Shown here: piece by piece, positions 11,250-23,340 of the stretch
How the letters are laid out: each line of letters starts with the position of its first letter
Numbering within the stretch: the stretch's first letter is position 1
DNA from: Cenococcum geophilum 1.58
Taxonomy: Eukaryota; Ascomycota; Dothideomycetes; Gloniales; Gloniaceae
Assembly: GCA_001692895.1 (NCBI GenBank)
Contig: KV748195.1
Coordinates: 1,798,001-1,862,000 of the forward strand
DNA: 64,000 nucleotides
Direction: 5' to 3'
Program-made: the position numbers and the translations under genes
Notes under the pieces: generated by a model
Told to the model about the DNA's origin: nothing
Seen by the model: the letters and a program-made list of their open reading frames with translations, nothing else
The model's database searches: none

Positions 11250-14200
11250 GATATAAAATCTCTACTTATGCCTAGTTTCTATAGGTTCGCATAGTAAAAG
11301 TCGCTAATTAGATCCTTTGCATTTTCAAAATCTTCCTATAATTACCATTCTAGCTAATCTATATCGAATCCTGTATATATAGCTCTGTAGTAGAGCCGTC
11401 GTCCTCTGCCTTTACTAAAGTATTTAGAGTTAATAATTCATTTAACGGTCTACTTCTCGTGGTTCTTATCTTCGTTCTTATTTTAGATTAATACTAGTAG
11501 GGGTTTAGGCTATATCTGCCCCGGTAAGAGGTTAGGCTAGTAAAGGTATAGTAGCTATAGGTAAAATATAGGCCATATCCCACGGGTGGTTAGGGTAGGT
11601 AGGAGCTCTAGCTTATATATGGCTCCCCTATCAATAACTTATTTAATTAAATAGGGGCCGAGGTTCTTATAATTAAGTGACTTTATAGGCCTCTGCGTAG
11701 AGATATTACGTGCATTTAGCCATACCTAGTCACCAACACGCATCTCCAGTGGTAGCGTTCTATAACAGTTAGCGAAGTAGGCCTACTTTACTTAAGCCTA
11801 GGCCATTTCTCCCTTATAGTAGTTAAGTAGATTTTTTATACGGTCTGCATACTGGTCAGTAAGTAGCATCTTAAAGCGTTTTCTATATGGCAGTTTCTTA
11901 TTAATAAGTTCTGGTGGTTCTATACCGGATTAGGGGTAATATCCCTTATTCGCGAAGAACGGGGTAAGTCCTATAGTAGTTAAGACGTAGTTATTTACTG
12001 CGAATTTACCTAGTAAGAGGTAATTTACCTAGTTATCTTAACTATAGGCGACTACCTATCGTAGGTACACTTTTATACTAGCATTAGCGTTTTCCGGTTA
12101 CCTAGTAGTTTTATAGTAAAAGGATATAGACATCTTAACGGAGATACCAAGGCGTTAGCAGATTCGTCTTTATACATTAGAGCCAAACTATATACCTTGG
12201 TCGGACGTAATTAAGTTAGGTAACCTATATAATTGGTAAATTTCGCGAAAAAAGGCGTTAGTAACGTCACTAACGGCTACGCCTTCGGTTAGGACGTAGT
12301 GGCGCTCTTTTATAAGTCGGCATATTATCATAAGGATATTCTTATAGGTACGGCTATGTCGCTTATAGGGTGGTAGGTTAATAACGAAATCTATAGCGAT
12401 ATCTGCCTATTGTTATATAGGTACTAATAGAGGGTACAGTAGTCCTTAGTACTTTATATTAAAGGCCTTAGCGCGCTTATAACCGTAATAGGCGCCTATA
12501 AAGCGTTTAACTAAGTCTATCATTTTAGGCCAGAAGTAGTATTGGCTAAGAAGCTTATAGGTTCCTCTTTTACCTAGGTAGCCGCTTAATCGGAGGTCGT
12601 AGGCTATTTAGATTAGTTACCGTTATAAATTTTCTAAGTTAGGGATAAATAGACGGCCTCTATAATAGAGCTTATTCTCTTTTACTTTTAAGGCTGCCAT
12701 ATTAATCTAGCCTAAGCTTTAAAGTTTAGTCGGCAGCGTATAGGCGCCGGCGGTCTTTACGGCAATAAGTTAATATAGTAATAGGTTAACAGAGGTGTTA
12801 TATACCGTAGTAATAAGCTTATTAATTCCGGAAGGTAATTCTAGTTCTATAGTATGGAGCTAAGGTATAGTTAGCTCTATCGTAGGTAGCATACCTAGGG
12901 CCAAATTCCGTGCTTTTAGGATCGTCTATTATTGGAACTGGTTATAAGGGTTATCTTTAGACTAAGGAAGGTCTTATAAGCGGCGTATTAGGCTATTAGG
13001 CTTAGTACCTTATACTCCTAGCCTATATATAATTTTAAAGTTAAAACTAGAGAGGAACTCGTTCCAGCGTGCTTAGCGTTAGTTTAGCTATTTTATAGTT
13101 ATAAAGTACTTAAAGTTGCGATAATCCATAAGGACTTTAGTTAGCTAGTTAGGTTCTACTAAGGAGAGTTCCGGTTAGAATTCCTTAAACGCTTATATAA
13201 TCGCGAGAAGTTCCTTATTATAGATCTCGTAGTTATATTCTTATAGTATAAGCTTAGACAAATAAAATGCGACTAGGTAGAGGAGACCGTTATCACCCAT
13301 TTAGGAAAGGACGCCTGCGTTAACGTGGTCTAAGGAGTTAGTCTTAAGATAGAGTTATTATCCTGGTATAAAGTAAGCTAGGATAGGTGCTTTAGTAAAA
13401 GTATCTTTAAGGTCTTAGAACGCCTTCTCGTATTTAAGCGTCTAAATAAAATATAGATATATTTTTCTTCCTTTTACGGAAAGGCCCTTTGTTCGCATTA
13501 TTGCTATAAGTAGTACTATAACACCTAAGAAGTTATATATAAATTTTTAATAAAAGTTAGCGAAACTAAGGAAAGCTTATACGTCTTTAATACAGTTAGG
13601 GGTTTGCTATTTGGTAATTATATATACCTTCTTGGGGTCTATATAGACACCCTTAGTAATAACAATTAGTCTAAGGTATTTTACTTCTATAACTAAGAAT
13701 TCGCACTTCTTTAAATTAATATAAAGTCCTACGTCCCTAAGGCGCTATAGGACCTTTTAAACGTGCTCGGTATACTTAGAAGGGTTATTACTATAAATAA
13801 GTATATTATCTAGGTACGTAGAGCAGAAGTCGTTAAGGTAGTCCTATAAGGCGTTATTAATATAGCTTTAGAAGCTGCCTGGGCCGTTATATACGCTAAA
13901 GAGCATAACAGTATATTTAAATTGGCCAAAGCGCAATACGAATGTGGTTTTCCATTCGTTACCTTCTTATATTCAGAGGCGGTTAAAGGCGGCAATAATA
14001 TTAAGCTTGGTATAGATTTTGGCTTAGCTAAGCCGCTTAAGAGTCTCACATATAAGTAGTACGGGGTATTAGTTCTTAATTATAATAGCGTTAAATCCTC
14101 TATAGTTAATATAGAATTAAATACCTCCTTCTAGCTTCTTAGTAAGGAGGATAGGGGCGGCTACTAGGGATATACTAGGGCGAATAAACCCTTTATTAAG

Positions 14201-15050
14201 GTGTTCGTTAATATACTTTTTAATAACTAAAAGTTTATCTTTTAACATTAGATAGGGTCTCTTATAGGGTAGCGTTTTTCCTTATTTAATATTAATAGTA
14301 TAGTCATCAGGTTAATATAGGGGGAGTATATCTACGCTCTTTTATAAGTATATGTTAATAAAGTTATAGTACCTCTTAGGGAGGAGCTTGCGGAGTTCCT
14401 TATTAGTAAGTCCTTTTTTAAGCTTTATAAACTTCTTAAAGTCTAAAGGTGAAAGTCCATAGAGTTCTACGGGGGCATCATTTTTTAAAAGGTTGACTAT
14501 ATCTATCCTATTACTATAGAGGACGTAGTCCTATTCTTTATTAAGCTTATATAGTCGTAATTAGGAGGCTATAGTAACAGTTTAGCCTTTCCTACGTGCT
14601 ATGCAGTAGAAGGCCGCGGCACTTATATAGTGGTAGTTAGTCGTAGGTAGAGTAATAAGGGGTTCCTTAGGTTAGTATCCTAGGGAGTAAATAAAGGCGG
14701 CTAGGCTATATCCTAAGCAGGTCTCTCTATAGTATTTAGAGTTAAAGGTTACTTCTTTCTTTTTCCAGTTAATGGCGGGGTTATATTATTTAAGCTAGTT
14801 TATTCTAAGGATAATAGGGTAGTTAGTAAGTAGTATAATATAGGCCTAAAGTTCTTTCTAGTGCCTATTTATATCTAGGTAGAGTTATACTATATAGGTA
14901 ATCTTCTATACGGTATAACTACTATCGGCGAGTTATAGGGCGCGGGCTTTAGTAAGGGGTAAAGTAGGTAGGTTATAAGTACGCACAAATTAGGTATCTA
15001 TAAATTTATTAGTAGCTTCGCAATTAATCATAAAACGGCTTTTATATTAT
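11250..15050 (-). pseudogene. pol: Pol of outer gypsy element with chromodomain-like tail
   Basis: On the minus strand, a protease motif (I-N-C-E-A-T, from an expected D-C/S-G-A-T) is at about 15005-15035. RT has Y-L-D-N-I-L-I-Y-S at about 13790-13820, with the second catalytic Asp now Asn. The integrase second half is very clear from about 12200 to 11600: 'SDQG', later 'NANASIKVYL', 'GLTPFFANKGYYP', 'FANCYRTLPLE' and 'RVGD'. A tail at about 11480-11260 (W-T-V-K-Q-I, then L-E-W, then D-L-I-S-D-F) resembles the chromodomain of chromoviruses, which targets integration to heterochromatin. In-frame stops are almost all TAA/TAG. The frame was originally one polyprotein. Confidence 0.85.
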
Positions 15051-15149
15051 TTTTTGGTAGTAGTTCCTATTACGGGTAAAACTATCTATTTCCGTCTATT
15101 TATCTTTACTAAGTTATCTATTAAGCAGGCCGATATATAGATCCCCTTA

Positions 15150-16860
15150 TCGTTAGGGCGTCCTAACCTATAACTTAGGGCTAGGACTTAGCGTTTTCCG
15201 TTTCCGTATCCGACTCTACCGCTATTACTACATCTTCGTCTTATATAGTAGTGGCATATAGCGACGTATTTAGTGTTTAAGGTACTAGATTAGGTATTAA
15301 GCGGCGGCTACTAAACCTAGCTATTAGGCAGTTTAGGCTATAGCTATAACAGCCTTCTTAACAATATCTATAGCAACGCTTTAGCTTCCAGAGTAGCTCG
15401 CGTTCTCCATCTAGTAGCTTTTATAAGAAGGTTAGTATAGAAAGGTCGATATTAGGACTAGTAGTATTGCTTAGGGTAATAGGCGTTAGTAGTTTAGTAG
15501 GTCCGGAGGGCTTCTATAGGGAGGTCTTTAGGCAGGGGTTTGCAATAGCGATCTAATTTAGTTATTATTTAATCTTCCGTATAGCTGCTACCATATTATA
15601 AATATCATTATAGTTGTGGCTAGCGGCTGCGTAACTAAGGCAATAAGTGACTTTTTTAAGGAGATCTTTCTAGTCTTTAGTATCGTCTTAGGCGAGGGCT
15701 CTGGTATATTCCTGGAATTTAATATAGAACTTATTAAATAATTTAGTAGGGCTTATCTTTAAGGCACGTAGTTTAGCTCGGTTAGTGGCCAGTAGGTTAT
15801 AGTCGCGGTATATTAGGTTAAGATCGTTAAGGACTTTTTAGTGGGACTACTACTTTTAGGGGCCATTGGTCTCCTATTAGGCAAAGAGTCTATTAAACAG
15901 TATACCCTTTATTCGCCCAATAATATAGCCAATCTTAGTATCTTCTATAGGAAAAAGGCAGGCGCTCTAAATTAGTTTCTCGCAGATTTGCATCTTTTAG
16001 TGGCTGTATTCTTTACGGTCTCCCTAAAAAACTAGGGGATTAGGGTAACATACATTAGACCCTATAGTAGTAGCTTAGGTTCGGTCATTATAGCTTTCAT
16101 CGTTGCTTTAGTAGGGGTTCTCATTAGGTAAAGCTGCTCGGCGCTAACCCTCCATTAAGCATTAAGTAGGTAAAGTTGCCAGGGGTATAGAGACTTAAGT
16201 GGCGTTATATGCAGTAGAGAGGTATCTAGCGTTATTACGAATATGCTTATTAAGCTAAGATTATAGGTATTTAATTATACCTTCTCTTTTAGTAACCGTA
16301 GCAATAAGTGCGATCTTAGCCTTCTTTAACTATTAGATGTCGCGTTTAGACACATAGAGGTTATCTTTAGTTTCTTAATATGTGTTGTCGGCGAGCGCCT
16401 CGCGAGCTTATAGGTCTTAGATAATATCGCGATCTTAAGCAGTACGTATCTCGGCTCGTATAAGCTTTAGGTAGTAGTTCTATAGAAGGCGGTAGTATTT
16501 ATTAGGTTCTTATGCTACTATTTTTATAAACATCTCAGCGTCTTATATTTTAATTTTAATAGGTAGTAGCCCTTCCGCTTACTTGTCCGTAGTTATATAG
16601 TTAATAAAAGATAAGACATTATTGGTGTCTATCTCCTTAGGGGTTAAGGCTAAGGCTAATAAATCGAATTCTCCTAGGATTAATTGGCGTCGTAGGTTAA
16701 GTATAGGTATTGGATTATTCTTTAGGTTTAATATAGTAGCTAATAAGGAATATCGTCTTACTATTATAGGTTCCTTAAAAGTATAAAGTAAGGTAACTTA
16801 TAGGCACGCTGCTTTTAGCAGCGCCTATAGTATTATAAAGACGTAAAATTAGTTATAGGC
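15150..16860 (-). pseudogene. gag: Gag of outer gypsy element (degraded)
   Basis: A zinc-knuckle remnant C-Y-R-Y-C-x-E-G-C-Y-S is read on the minus strand around 15345-15375, with one Cys shifted to Tyr by a RIP-type change. The rest of the frame up to the 5' LTR at 16892 is minus-strand, interrupted by stops, and placed where gag belongs. No start codon could be fixed. Confidence 0.6.
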
Positions 16861-16891
16861 TAGGTGTCGGTAGTAAAAAGGCGCAACGTAA

Positions 16892-17083
16892 TGTCATGGG
16901 ACGAGGCAGTGGCTACAAGACGTATGTATTCGAGGAGTCTACAAGACGTTGCGCGATCGATCGTAAGGGTCGAGGGCGTAAGGAGGTGATATACCTACGC
17001 GTAGCTGACATAAGCTGTACGCGAGGTGTACGCGAGAGCACGGGGCTCTCCTATGGAGGCCCCTGCGGTGGGGTTCCGTGATA
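16892..17083 (-). repeat. 5' LTR of outer gypsy element
   Basis: 192 bp, matching 95-286. This copy retains many CpA/TpG sites and is less mutated than its partner; for example GCGCGATCGATCG is intact. It is followed by TAGTT, the target duplication. Confidence 0.88.
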
Positions 17084-17088
17084 TAGTT

Positions 17089-17160
17089 AGAGCTATTAAT
17101 AGGGGTTATTAATCGCGCTCCCCGTAATAAAATTTTAGATTTTAGTGATTTAAACTAACG
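17089..17160 (+). repeat. Right part of the split copia-like LTR
   Basis: Resembles 19166-19240 ('ataggggttattaat', then 'gctcc', then 'ataaaattttagattt'). Together with 1-94 it rebuilds an uninterrupted copy in the same order, so it is the other half of the sequence into which the outer gypsy element inserted. Confidence 0.4.
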
Positions 17161-17255
17161 AATTAAATTAAAAGTTCGGAACGTCTATATAAGGTTCTGT
17201 TAAGACGCTAACTAGACCCTAACCTAGACCCTTCCTAACCTATTAAATTCTAAAA

Positions 17256-17690
17256 ATGATGACCTTTACTAAATTAAAAATTAACCTTATCCTTAACAAG
17301 CCATCTAATTAGATTTAATAGTTCTTTATTATCTAAGACATAGCTAAAACTAATGAGGTATAGCAGTATATTAACCCATTTAAGAAGAAAGACAATCTTC
17401 TAAAGCTAGAACTACTAAGTTGGCCTATACTAAGGGATATACTACCTACGGCTATATTAATAGCAAAGCTAGACCTAAACTAGCTTACTGCCTATAACTA
17501 GCTTTACGCTAAATATAAGGACGATCTACGCGTATACTAGAAGCAAAAATAGGCTATAAACGATATTAACAACTACATCGTTCGCACTATATTAGTAGCC
17601 TACCTTTCACTTATTAACAGCCTTAGTAGTCGGTTATATTAAATATTTAAGGCGTCTCTATTACTGTAGTAGCTACTATAGCAATAGAGA
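17256..17690 (+). pseudogene. gag: Ty1/copia-type Gag N-terminal fragment
   Basis: A plus-strand frame from about 17256 reads with segments such as N-E-V-x-Q-Y-I-N-P, L-E-L-L-S-W-P, A-Y-N-x-L-Y-A-K-Y-K and A-Y-L-S-L-I-N-S-L. This is the pattern of the capsid region of fungal Ty1/copia Gag. Stops at expected Trp/Gln codons show RIP damage. The frame is lost at about 17680, where an unrelated tandem array begins, so everything downstream (protease, integrase, RT) is missing. The family call is from recognition of the pattern. Confidence 0.6.
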
Positions 17691-17771
17691 CCCCTTATTT
17701 TGGTAAGTAATTAAGCCTATCTTATATAAGAATCTTATACTATTAGTATTTATTAAATTACGTACTCGTAG

Positions 17772-19000
17772 GGCCTCCTTCCGTCTATAAATACTCCCTC
17801 CTCTATACCTTCCTCTTTTCTTCTTTTTTCTTCCTTATAAGAGCTAGAGTTGCTCTAATACCCCTCCCTAGTCCCCACTAAGGGATTTATTAGTCGATGT
17901 AGTAATATAGATAATATTGGACAACAAGATAGGTAAGGATAGGAAGGACGGAGGAGCCTTTAGTATGTATTAGTTAAGCGACGTCACTAGCTATATTATG
18001 GCTGCCTAATCTCCTGTACTTATAGGCCTCCTTTCGTCTATAAATACTCCCTCCTTTATACCTTCCTCTCTTCTTTTCTTCTTCCTTATAAGAGCTAGAA
18101 GTGCTCTAATATTTCTCCCTAGTCCCTACTAAGGGATTTATTAATTAATATAGCGATATAGACAGCATCTAACAAGGAGACGGGTAAGAGAGGAGATAGG
18201 AAGGACAGAGGGGCGTCTAGTATGTGTTAGTTAAACAATATTACTGGCTATATTATGGCTGCCTAATCTCCTATACTTGTAGGCCTCCTCCCGTCTATAA
18301 ATACTCCCTCCTCTATACCTTCCTTTCTTCTTTTCTTCTTCNTTATAAGAGCTAGAGGTGCTCTAATACCCCTCCCTAGTCCCTACTAAGGGATCTATTA
18401 GTTAATATAGCGATATAAATAGCATCTAACGAGGAGACGGGTAAGAGAGGAGATAGGAAGGACGGAGGGGCGTCTGGTAGGTGTTAGTCGAGCAATATTA
18501 ATGTCTATATTATAGCTGCCTAATCTCCTATTTATAGGCCTCCTCCTATCTACAAATACTCCCTTTTCTATACCTTCCTCTTTTCTTCTTTCTTCTTCCT
18601 TATAAGAGCTAGAGGTGCTCTAATACCCCTCCCTAATCCCTACTAAGGGATCTATTAGTTAATATAGCGATATAGATAGTATCTAATAAGGAGACGGGTA
18701 AGAGAGGAGATAGGAAGGATAGAGGGGCGTCCGGTAGGTGTTAGTTAAGTAATATTAATATCTATATTATAGCTGCCTAATCTCCCATTTATAAATACTC
18801 CCTCCTCTATACTATTCTCTCTTCTTTTTTCTTCTTTTTTATAAGAGCTAGAGGCGCTCTAATACCTCTCCCTAGTCTCTACTAAGGGATCTATTAGTTA
18901 ATATAGTGATATAAATAGCATTAGACAAGGAGATGGGTAAGAAAGGAGATAGAAAGAACAGAGGAACCTCTAGTAGGTATTAGTTAAGCAATATTAATGG
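17772..19000 (+). repeat. Tandem array of about five 255-bp units
   Basis: Units start with GGCCTCCTYYCGTCTATAAA at 17772, 18025, 18282 and 18537; a fifth unit lacking its first bases begins near 18780. Spacings are 253, 257 and 255. Each unit has a TATA-like TCTATAAATACTCCC, a long pyrimidine run (TTCCTCTTTTCTTCT), a small inverted repeat AGAGC...GCTCT, another CCCTAGT...ACTAAGGG, and ends in GCTGCCTAATCTCC. No coding frame is shared by the units. The order TATA box then pyrimidine-rich tract resembles a fungal promoter or LTR leader. What it is remains unknown. Confidence 0.85.
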
Positions 19001-19007
19001 CGGTTTT

Positions 19008-19250
19008 TGTTACCTAAAAATTACATTACGTAATAATATTTGGGAACGCAAATATATACCCCCATCTTATACTTACACCACTACTAAATATTTTAGATTT
19101 TATACTTGGAGCTACTTATAATAGACATTCCTAAAAGATCTGCTAGTTTAAAGCTCTATAATTAAATGTTATTAATGTTTTATATAGGGGTCGTTAATTA
19201 AGCTCCTGGGATATAATTTTTAAAGTTTAATACTATACCAATATTACGAC
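19008..19250 (+). repeat. LTR-like copy (possible 3' LTR of the copia remnant)
   Basis: It starts TGTTACC. Its 19100-19240 part parallels 1-94 plus 17089-17155. If the gag fragment at 17256-17690 belongs to the same element, this is its 3' LTR and the internal region has been replaced by the tandem array. The right border is not defined and no target duplication could be checked, because the left LTR start is outside the window. Confidence 0.35.
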
Positions 19251-19389
19251 CTTCTTGTAGTGGCCAAGCTACCCCTAATCTCCTCCCCCTTCTCCCCCCT
19301 CCTATTACTCGGCGCCGAGCTATTGCGTTATCGCTAAGCTATTGCGTTATTATATGTCTGAACTAGGTGGGTAATAATATAGTTATTTA

Positions 19390-21480
19390 ATTATATTAGA
19401 CGTCTCTATATATAGTTATATCTAAGATCTTAGAAAGGGTAATAGCGGAACGCATGGTAGATACGGCAGAGGAACACGCCCTACTACTACAAAGCTAAAT
19501 GGGGGCAAGAAAGAACCGCTTAATACTATCAGCACTTACGCTACTCGCTGCCACTATTAAATCTGTATGGGCGATGCGAAAGGACTTTGTAGTATTAATG
19601 CTTAGCCTAGACATCAGTGGTGCCTATGATAATGTACCCTACGAGCGTCTCCTGTATATCCTTAGGGCAAAGGGCTTCCTAGAATGGATTATATAATTTA
19701 TCTAAGGGTTTATAGGCTAGAAAGAAATATTACTGGTCTTTAGCGGATACCAAAGCCCCCCTATTGTAGTTGCAACAGGAATACTATAAAAATTACCCCT
19801 CTCGCCTATACTCTTCCTTTTCTTTATAAGTAACCTGCTTGACTTCTTTAAGAAAGGGGCGACCTAGGGGATAGGCTTTGTTGATAATATAAACCTAATT
19901 ATATACGGGCTAATAGCCGTAGAGAATTGTAGAACACTAGAGAAAGCTTATAATACTTATATAGAATAGGTAAAATGTTATAGAGTCTAATTCTTACTAG
20001 AGAAATACCAGCTAATCTATTTTATAAGAAAACGNAACTAATCTGNAGATCTNTAGNATATAATTNGCATNTAAGGCTTTNGGGNTTAACTAGTTTAGGG
20101 CCTAAGGGTATTAGGAGTATGGGTAGACAGTAAGCTCTGGTAGAGCGTATATGCGGCATAAGCGGCCCGTAAAGGCCAAGCATAGTTTATCGCTTTATCT
20201 AGGATTGTTAATTCTATATAGGGTCCATACTTTTAGAGGTTACGCCTACTATATATAGTAGTTGTCTGGCTAACCATAATATATAGATCTAGTATTTGGG
20301 CCATTAGAGAAACTAAAAAGGGCCCCCCTAAATTACTCCTTAAACCACTTTAAAAGGTCTAGATAGCCTACCTCTAGAGTATTATAGGCGGGTACAAGCG
20401 AACGGCCATAGCACTGCTTAAGAAGGAATCTAATATTCCCCCCCTATAGTTATATATTAAAGCCGCTGTAATATAAAGGATGTAAAATAAACGCAACTCT
20501 AATATTATAAAGTACATNAAGACACGCCTAAGTAAACTATAGAGGGACCCTAGGGTGCCCCGTAGGAGAATAAACTAATAACCCTAAAGTAGGGAAGAGA
20601 TATTAGAGAAATAGGTAAAGAAAGTAGAAGAAGAATAGTGCTGCTTTAGGGCCTAGGCCTATATAGAGGAGGAAGGGAAACGCGTAAGAGGTTAGTAAAG
20701 ATAATAGTAAGATAGAGAAAGGAGCTAAAGTAGAATATGTAAGAACGCTGGGAAACTATCTACCGTAATGCAATACTGGTTGGACTAACGCTAGAGAGGT
20801 AAATGGGAGTTGAAGGTATAGAGGCTAACTTAGGCAAGACGAACCTAAGCTATAGTATAGTTAACGCTATAGGGGGTAAATACCTAAGGGCTTTAAGAAG
20901 GCCTAATAAAGGCAGAAAATATAATAGTAATACTTTTAAGAATAGGAATAATAGGACTAAAAGATTGGCTTTACTGGGTGGGTGTTCTAGTAGGTAGCCT
21001 AAGATATAAATGTGGCTGGCTAAGACAGACACCAAAATACGTAATACTGCTATACCCCCTACGCACTAATTAAGAAATAATGCTCTTAGTAGCTGGCATA
21101 GAGAACTATAATATACTGCTCTTAATATAAAAAGGCTTTAAGGCGGTTACCTAGTGGCTTATTAGTTAAAATGTGCTAAATTAGTTCCGGGTTATAAGGG
21201 AAATGGTAATAAAAGGTAAGGGGGCAAGTAGTAGGTGCCCCCTAGTAACTCTATAGTAGTAGAGTAATAGTTTATAATACTAGCGCGTCCATAGGCTTGT
21301 TATAGCAGCAGTGGTTCCTAAGAAGGTTAAATAGTAAGGTAGTAGAGCACTATAGGCGACTTATAGGCGCTAAGTAGGCGAGTCCTAAAAGGCGGGGAGA
21401 TGGATTACGGGGTTTTCTCATTTTTCTTAAATAGAGTTTTCTCCCTATATGTAAATAAGGAGTAGTCCGCGTGGGCCTAA
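19390..21480 (+). pseudogene. 5'-truncated LINE (Tad/I-like) reverse transcriptase ORF2
   Basis: The plus-strand frame begins inside the RT with I-S-K-I-L-E-R-V-I-A-E-R-M. The stop-free segment at 19499-19696 follows and contains L-S-L-D-I-S-G-A-Y-D-N-V and R-L-L-Y-I-L-R, the classic non-LTR RT block. The catalytic box reads F-V-D-N at about 19877, with the last Asp changed to Asn by RIP. A Cys-Gly-Trp segment near 21005 looks like the start of the C-terminal Cys-His region. The endonuclease domain and ORF1 are missing, as expected from 5' truncation on insertion. Several ambiguous bases fall in 20035-20085. Confidence 0.8.
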
Positions 21481-21504
21481 TAGGGATCCGAATTGGACGT
21501 TAAG

Positions 21505-21535
21505 TAATAAATTATTATTATTATATAGTTATATC
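21505..21535 (+). repeat. TAA/TTA-rich 3' tail of the LINE fragment
   Basis: A short run 'taataaattattattatta' closes the LINE sequence and probably marks its 3' end; fungal LINEs often end in A-rich or simple-repeat tails. Confidence 0.45.
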
Positions 21536-21539
21536 TCTT

Positions 21540-22920
21540 TTTATACGCGTATTTAATTGAGTTGGGGTAGTAGACTTACTTTAATTCTAGCTATACGGCG
21601 ATTTAGTTATTAGGTATTAAAAATATTTAGTATATAAAGCTTTAAATTGGAATTATAATCTACTATATTCGATCCTATATAGAGGGCTCTATATTAAAGC
21701 TCTGTAGTCTAAATATATACTAGATTTATAACTAATATAATCCTTAAGCCTAGCTTAAGTAGGGCGCCTTAGTTACTATAGTAGATCCTTACCTAGCAGT
21801 GACTAAGGCGCTTTAATCTTACTACTACTTCTAAATTAAGTAAAAGCTCTATATAGGGGGGTCCTAGGGGGTCTCCCCCTAGAAAACCTTATCTCTATAT
21901 ATATTAATTAAAGTCTATATAATAAAGCTCTAAAATTGATTAGCTTATTACTTATAAACTTAAGTTAAAATTTACGTTGAGGGATTAACGTTTCGTATAT
22001 TAATATAGTAGAATTCTATTAACAGAATCTTATTATTCTGGCTTAGCGGTAAGCTAGCGGTAAAGACTTTTAAAACGCACCTCCGTAGAGTCGGCCGCCA
22101 TAATTATAAGAGGTGGGTTTGTCCTGGATTTTAAATATACGACCTAAAGCGATTGTTATTAATGATGGTTATTAATAGAGCTGTTGCCCTGTAAGGCTAT
22201 ATCTGCCTTTTATTGCTTAAAATATTTGGGCGGTTAATAAGCCGAGACTTATGCGTTAGTCTCTATAGGTGACTTTGTTCTGCTACCTTCTACTTATATA
22301 CGCAAGCGTAGTATCCGCCTTTAAACTATAATCCCCTTATTTATAACAAACCGACTTTGGCTTTTAGCTTGTCCCCTTTACCTATAGGTAAGCTAGCTAA
22401 ACAGACTAAGGCAAGCACTGCTAATTAGTTTTCCTCTTATGACGGTAACTTAACGCCATCTTAAGTCGTCAACACGACCCCCTAAAAGTCTCCCGCGCCT
22501 TCTCTTTAACACCCTTTATCCTATACAGAAAACTAGTTCCCCTCTATAGCTATAAACTTATCAATCTAAAGTGTGGAGACGTTGCAGTAAAGTCCTAGTA
22601 GTTAACCCTATAATTATATAAATAACTAGAAAGGAGTATTGGCAAAATATAGTACCCTACCAATAGCCTTAATAGTTAGTGGTTGACGCAATTGGCGCGT
22701 AGTTGAGGGCATTTGGCAACTTGACCGACTAGCCTATATTGTGTTTTTTTTTTTAAATATACAGCCTGCGTGTAACCTGCTAGCAATCCGTATATTTGGC
22801 AACCATAATTATATTTACCTCTTTTATACTAATAGCATATTTTAAATAAATAAAAGCTACTTTAAAGCTATTTATAAGGCTAGCAAAATAAATAATATTA
22901 TTTTAGATAATTTAATATAA
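21540..22920. other. Intergenic, AT-rich, no gene recognised
   Basis: No coding frame on either strand resembles a known protein. It holds two strong inverted repeats: 14-bp arms GCGCCTTAGTTACT / AGTGACTAAGGCGC with one RIP-type mismatch (21764-21777 and 21798-21811), and a perfect 8-bp-arm hairpin CTAGGGGG-TCT-CCCCCTAG (21864-21882). A T-run lies near 22747. Probably old repeat debris. Confidence 0.5.
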
Positions 22921-23340
22921 TATAGCGATGGTTCTCTTCTACCTATCTACCTATTCTTCTACCACACATGCAACCTTACCAAAAGGTAGCGCCACACTCC
23001 AAAACTTACGCATACCCATCTTACCATCAAAAACAATCGATTTTCTAACTTTCAAGACCTAATTCCCACTGCCTAGCGAGCTAGAGGTGGATTTATTTGT
23101 CGTTTTACCCCCTTTTCCTAACAGAAAAATTTCTCTAAGGGTGGCCCTAGCTTATAAGCGAGGCACGGACAGAAACACTAAAACTATTACCACTACTACC
23201 AATACCAAAACTATAAAATAGGGGCTAGTTTCTCTACTACCTCTTAGCCTAATCTCCCCAGAAATCTTCTAGTAGGATTAGTAAGGAGAAAAGGGTGTAA
23301 GAATAGTAAAAACTAGGAAAACCCCCCTATAAGACATAAA

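Larger units (their letters stand above)
95..17083 (-). mobile_element. Outer Ty3/gypsy (chromodomain-type) LTR retrotransposon, interrupted
   Basis: The two ends are 192-bp LTRs (95-286 and 16892-17083) that begin TGTCA and are colinear throughout. The flanking 5-mers TAGTT at 90-94 and 17084-17088 are identical and are the target duplication. Next to the left LTR is a C-rich tract (289-299), which is the polypurine tract read on the minus strand, so transcription runs right to left. The interior is 287-413 plus 11055-16891, about 6 kb. Within it, gag, protease, RT/RNase H, integrase and a chromodomain-like tail are readable on the minus strand with many RIP-type stops. A second retrotransposon (414-11054) is inserted between the left LTR and the pol 3' end. 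The element is dead in sequence. Confidence 0.9.

Noticed and set aside
13810-14049. 79-codon minus-strand frame in the outer element
   Set aside because: It is out of frame with the RT box (Y-L-D-N-I-L-I) read in the same place; an overlapping-frame artefact.
17772-19000. CRISPR-like array
   Set aside because: The 255-bp units are repeats throughout with no spacers, and the organism is a fungus; a tandem satellite fits.
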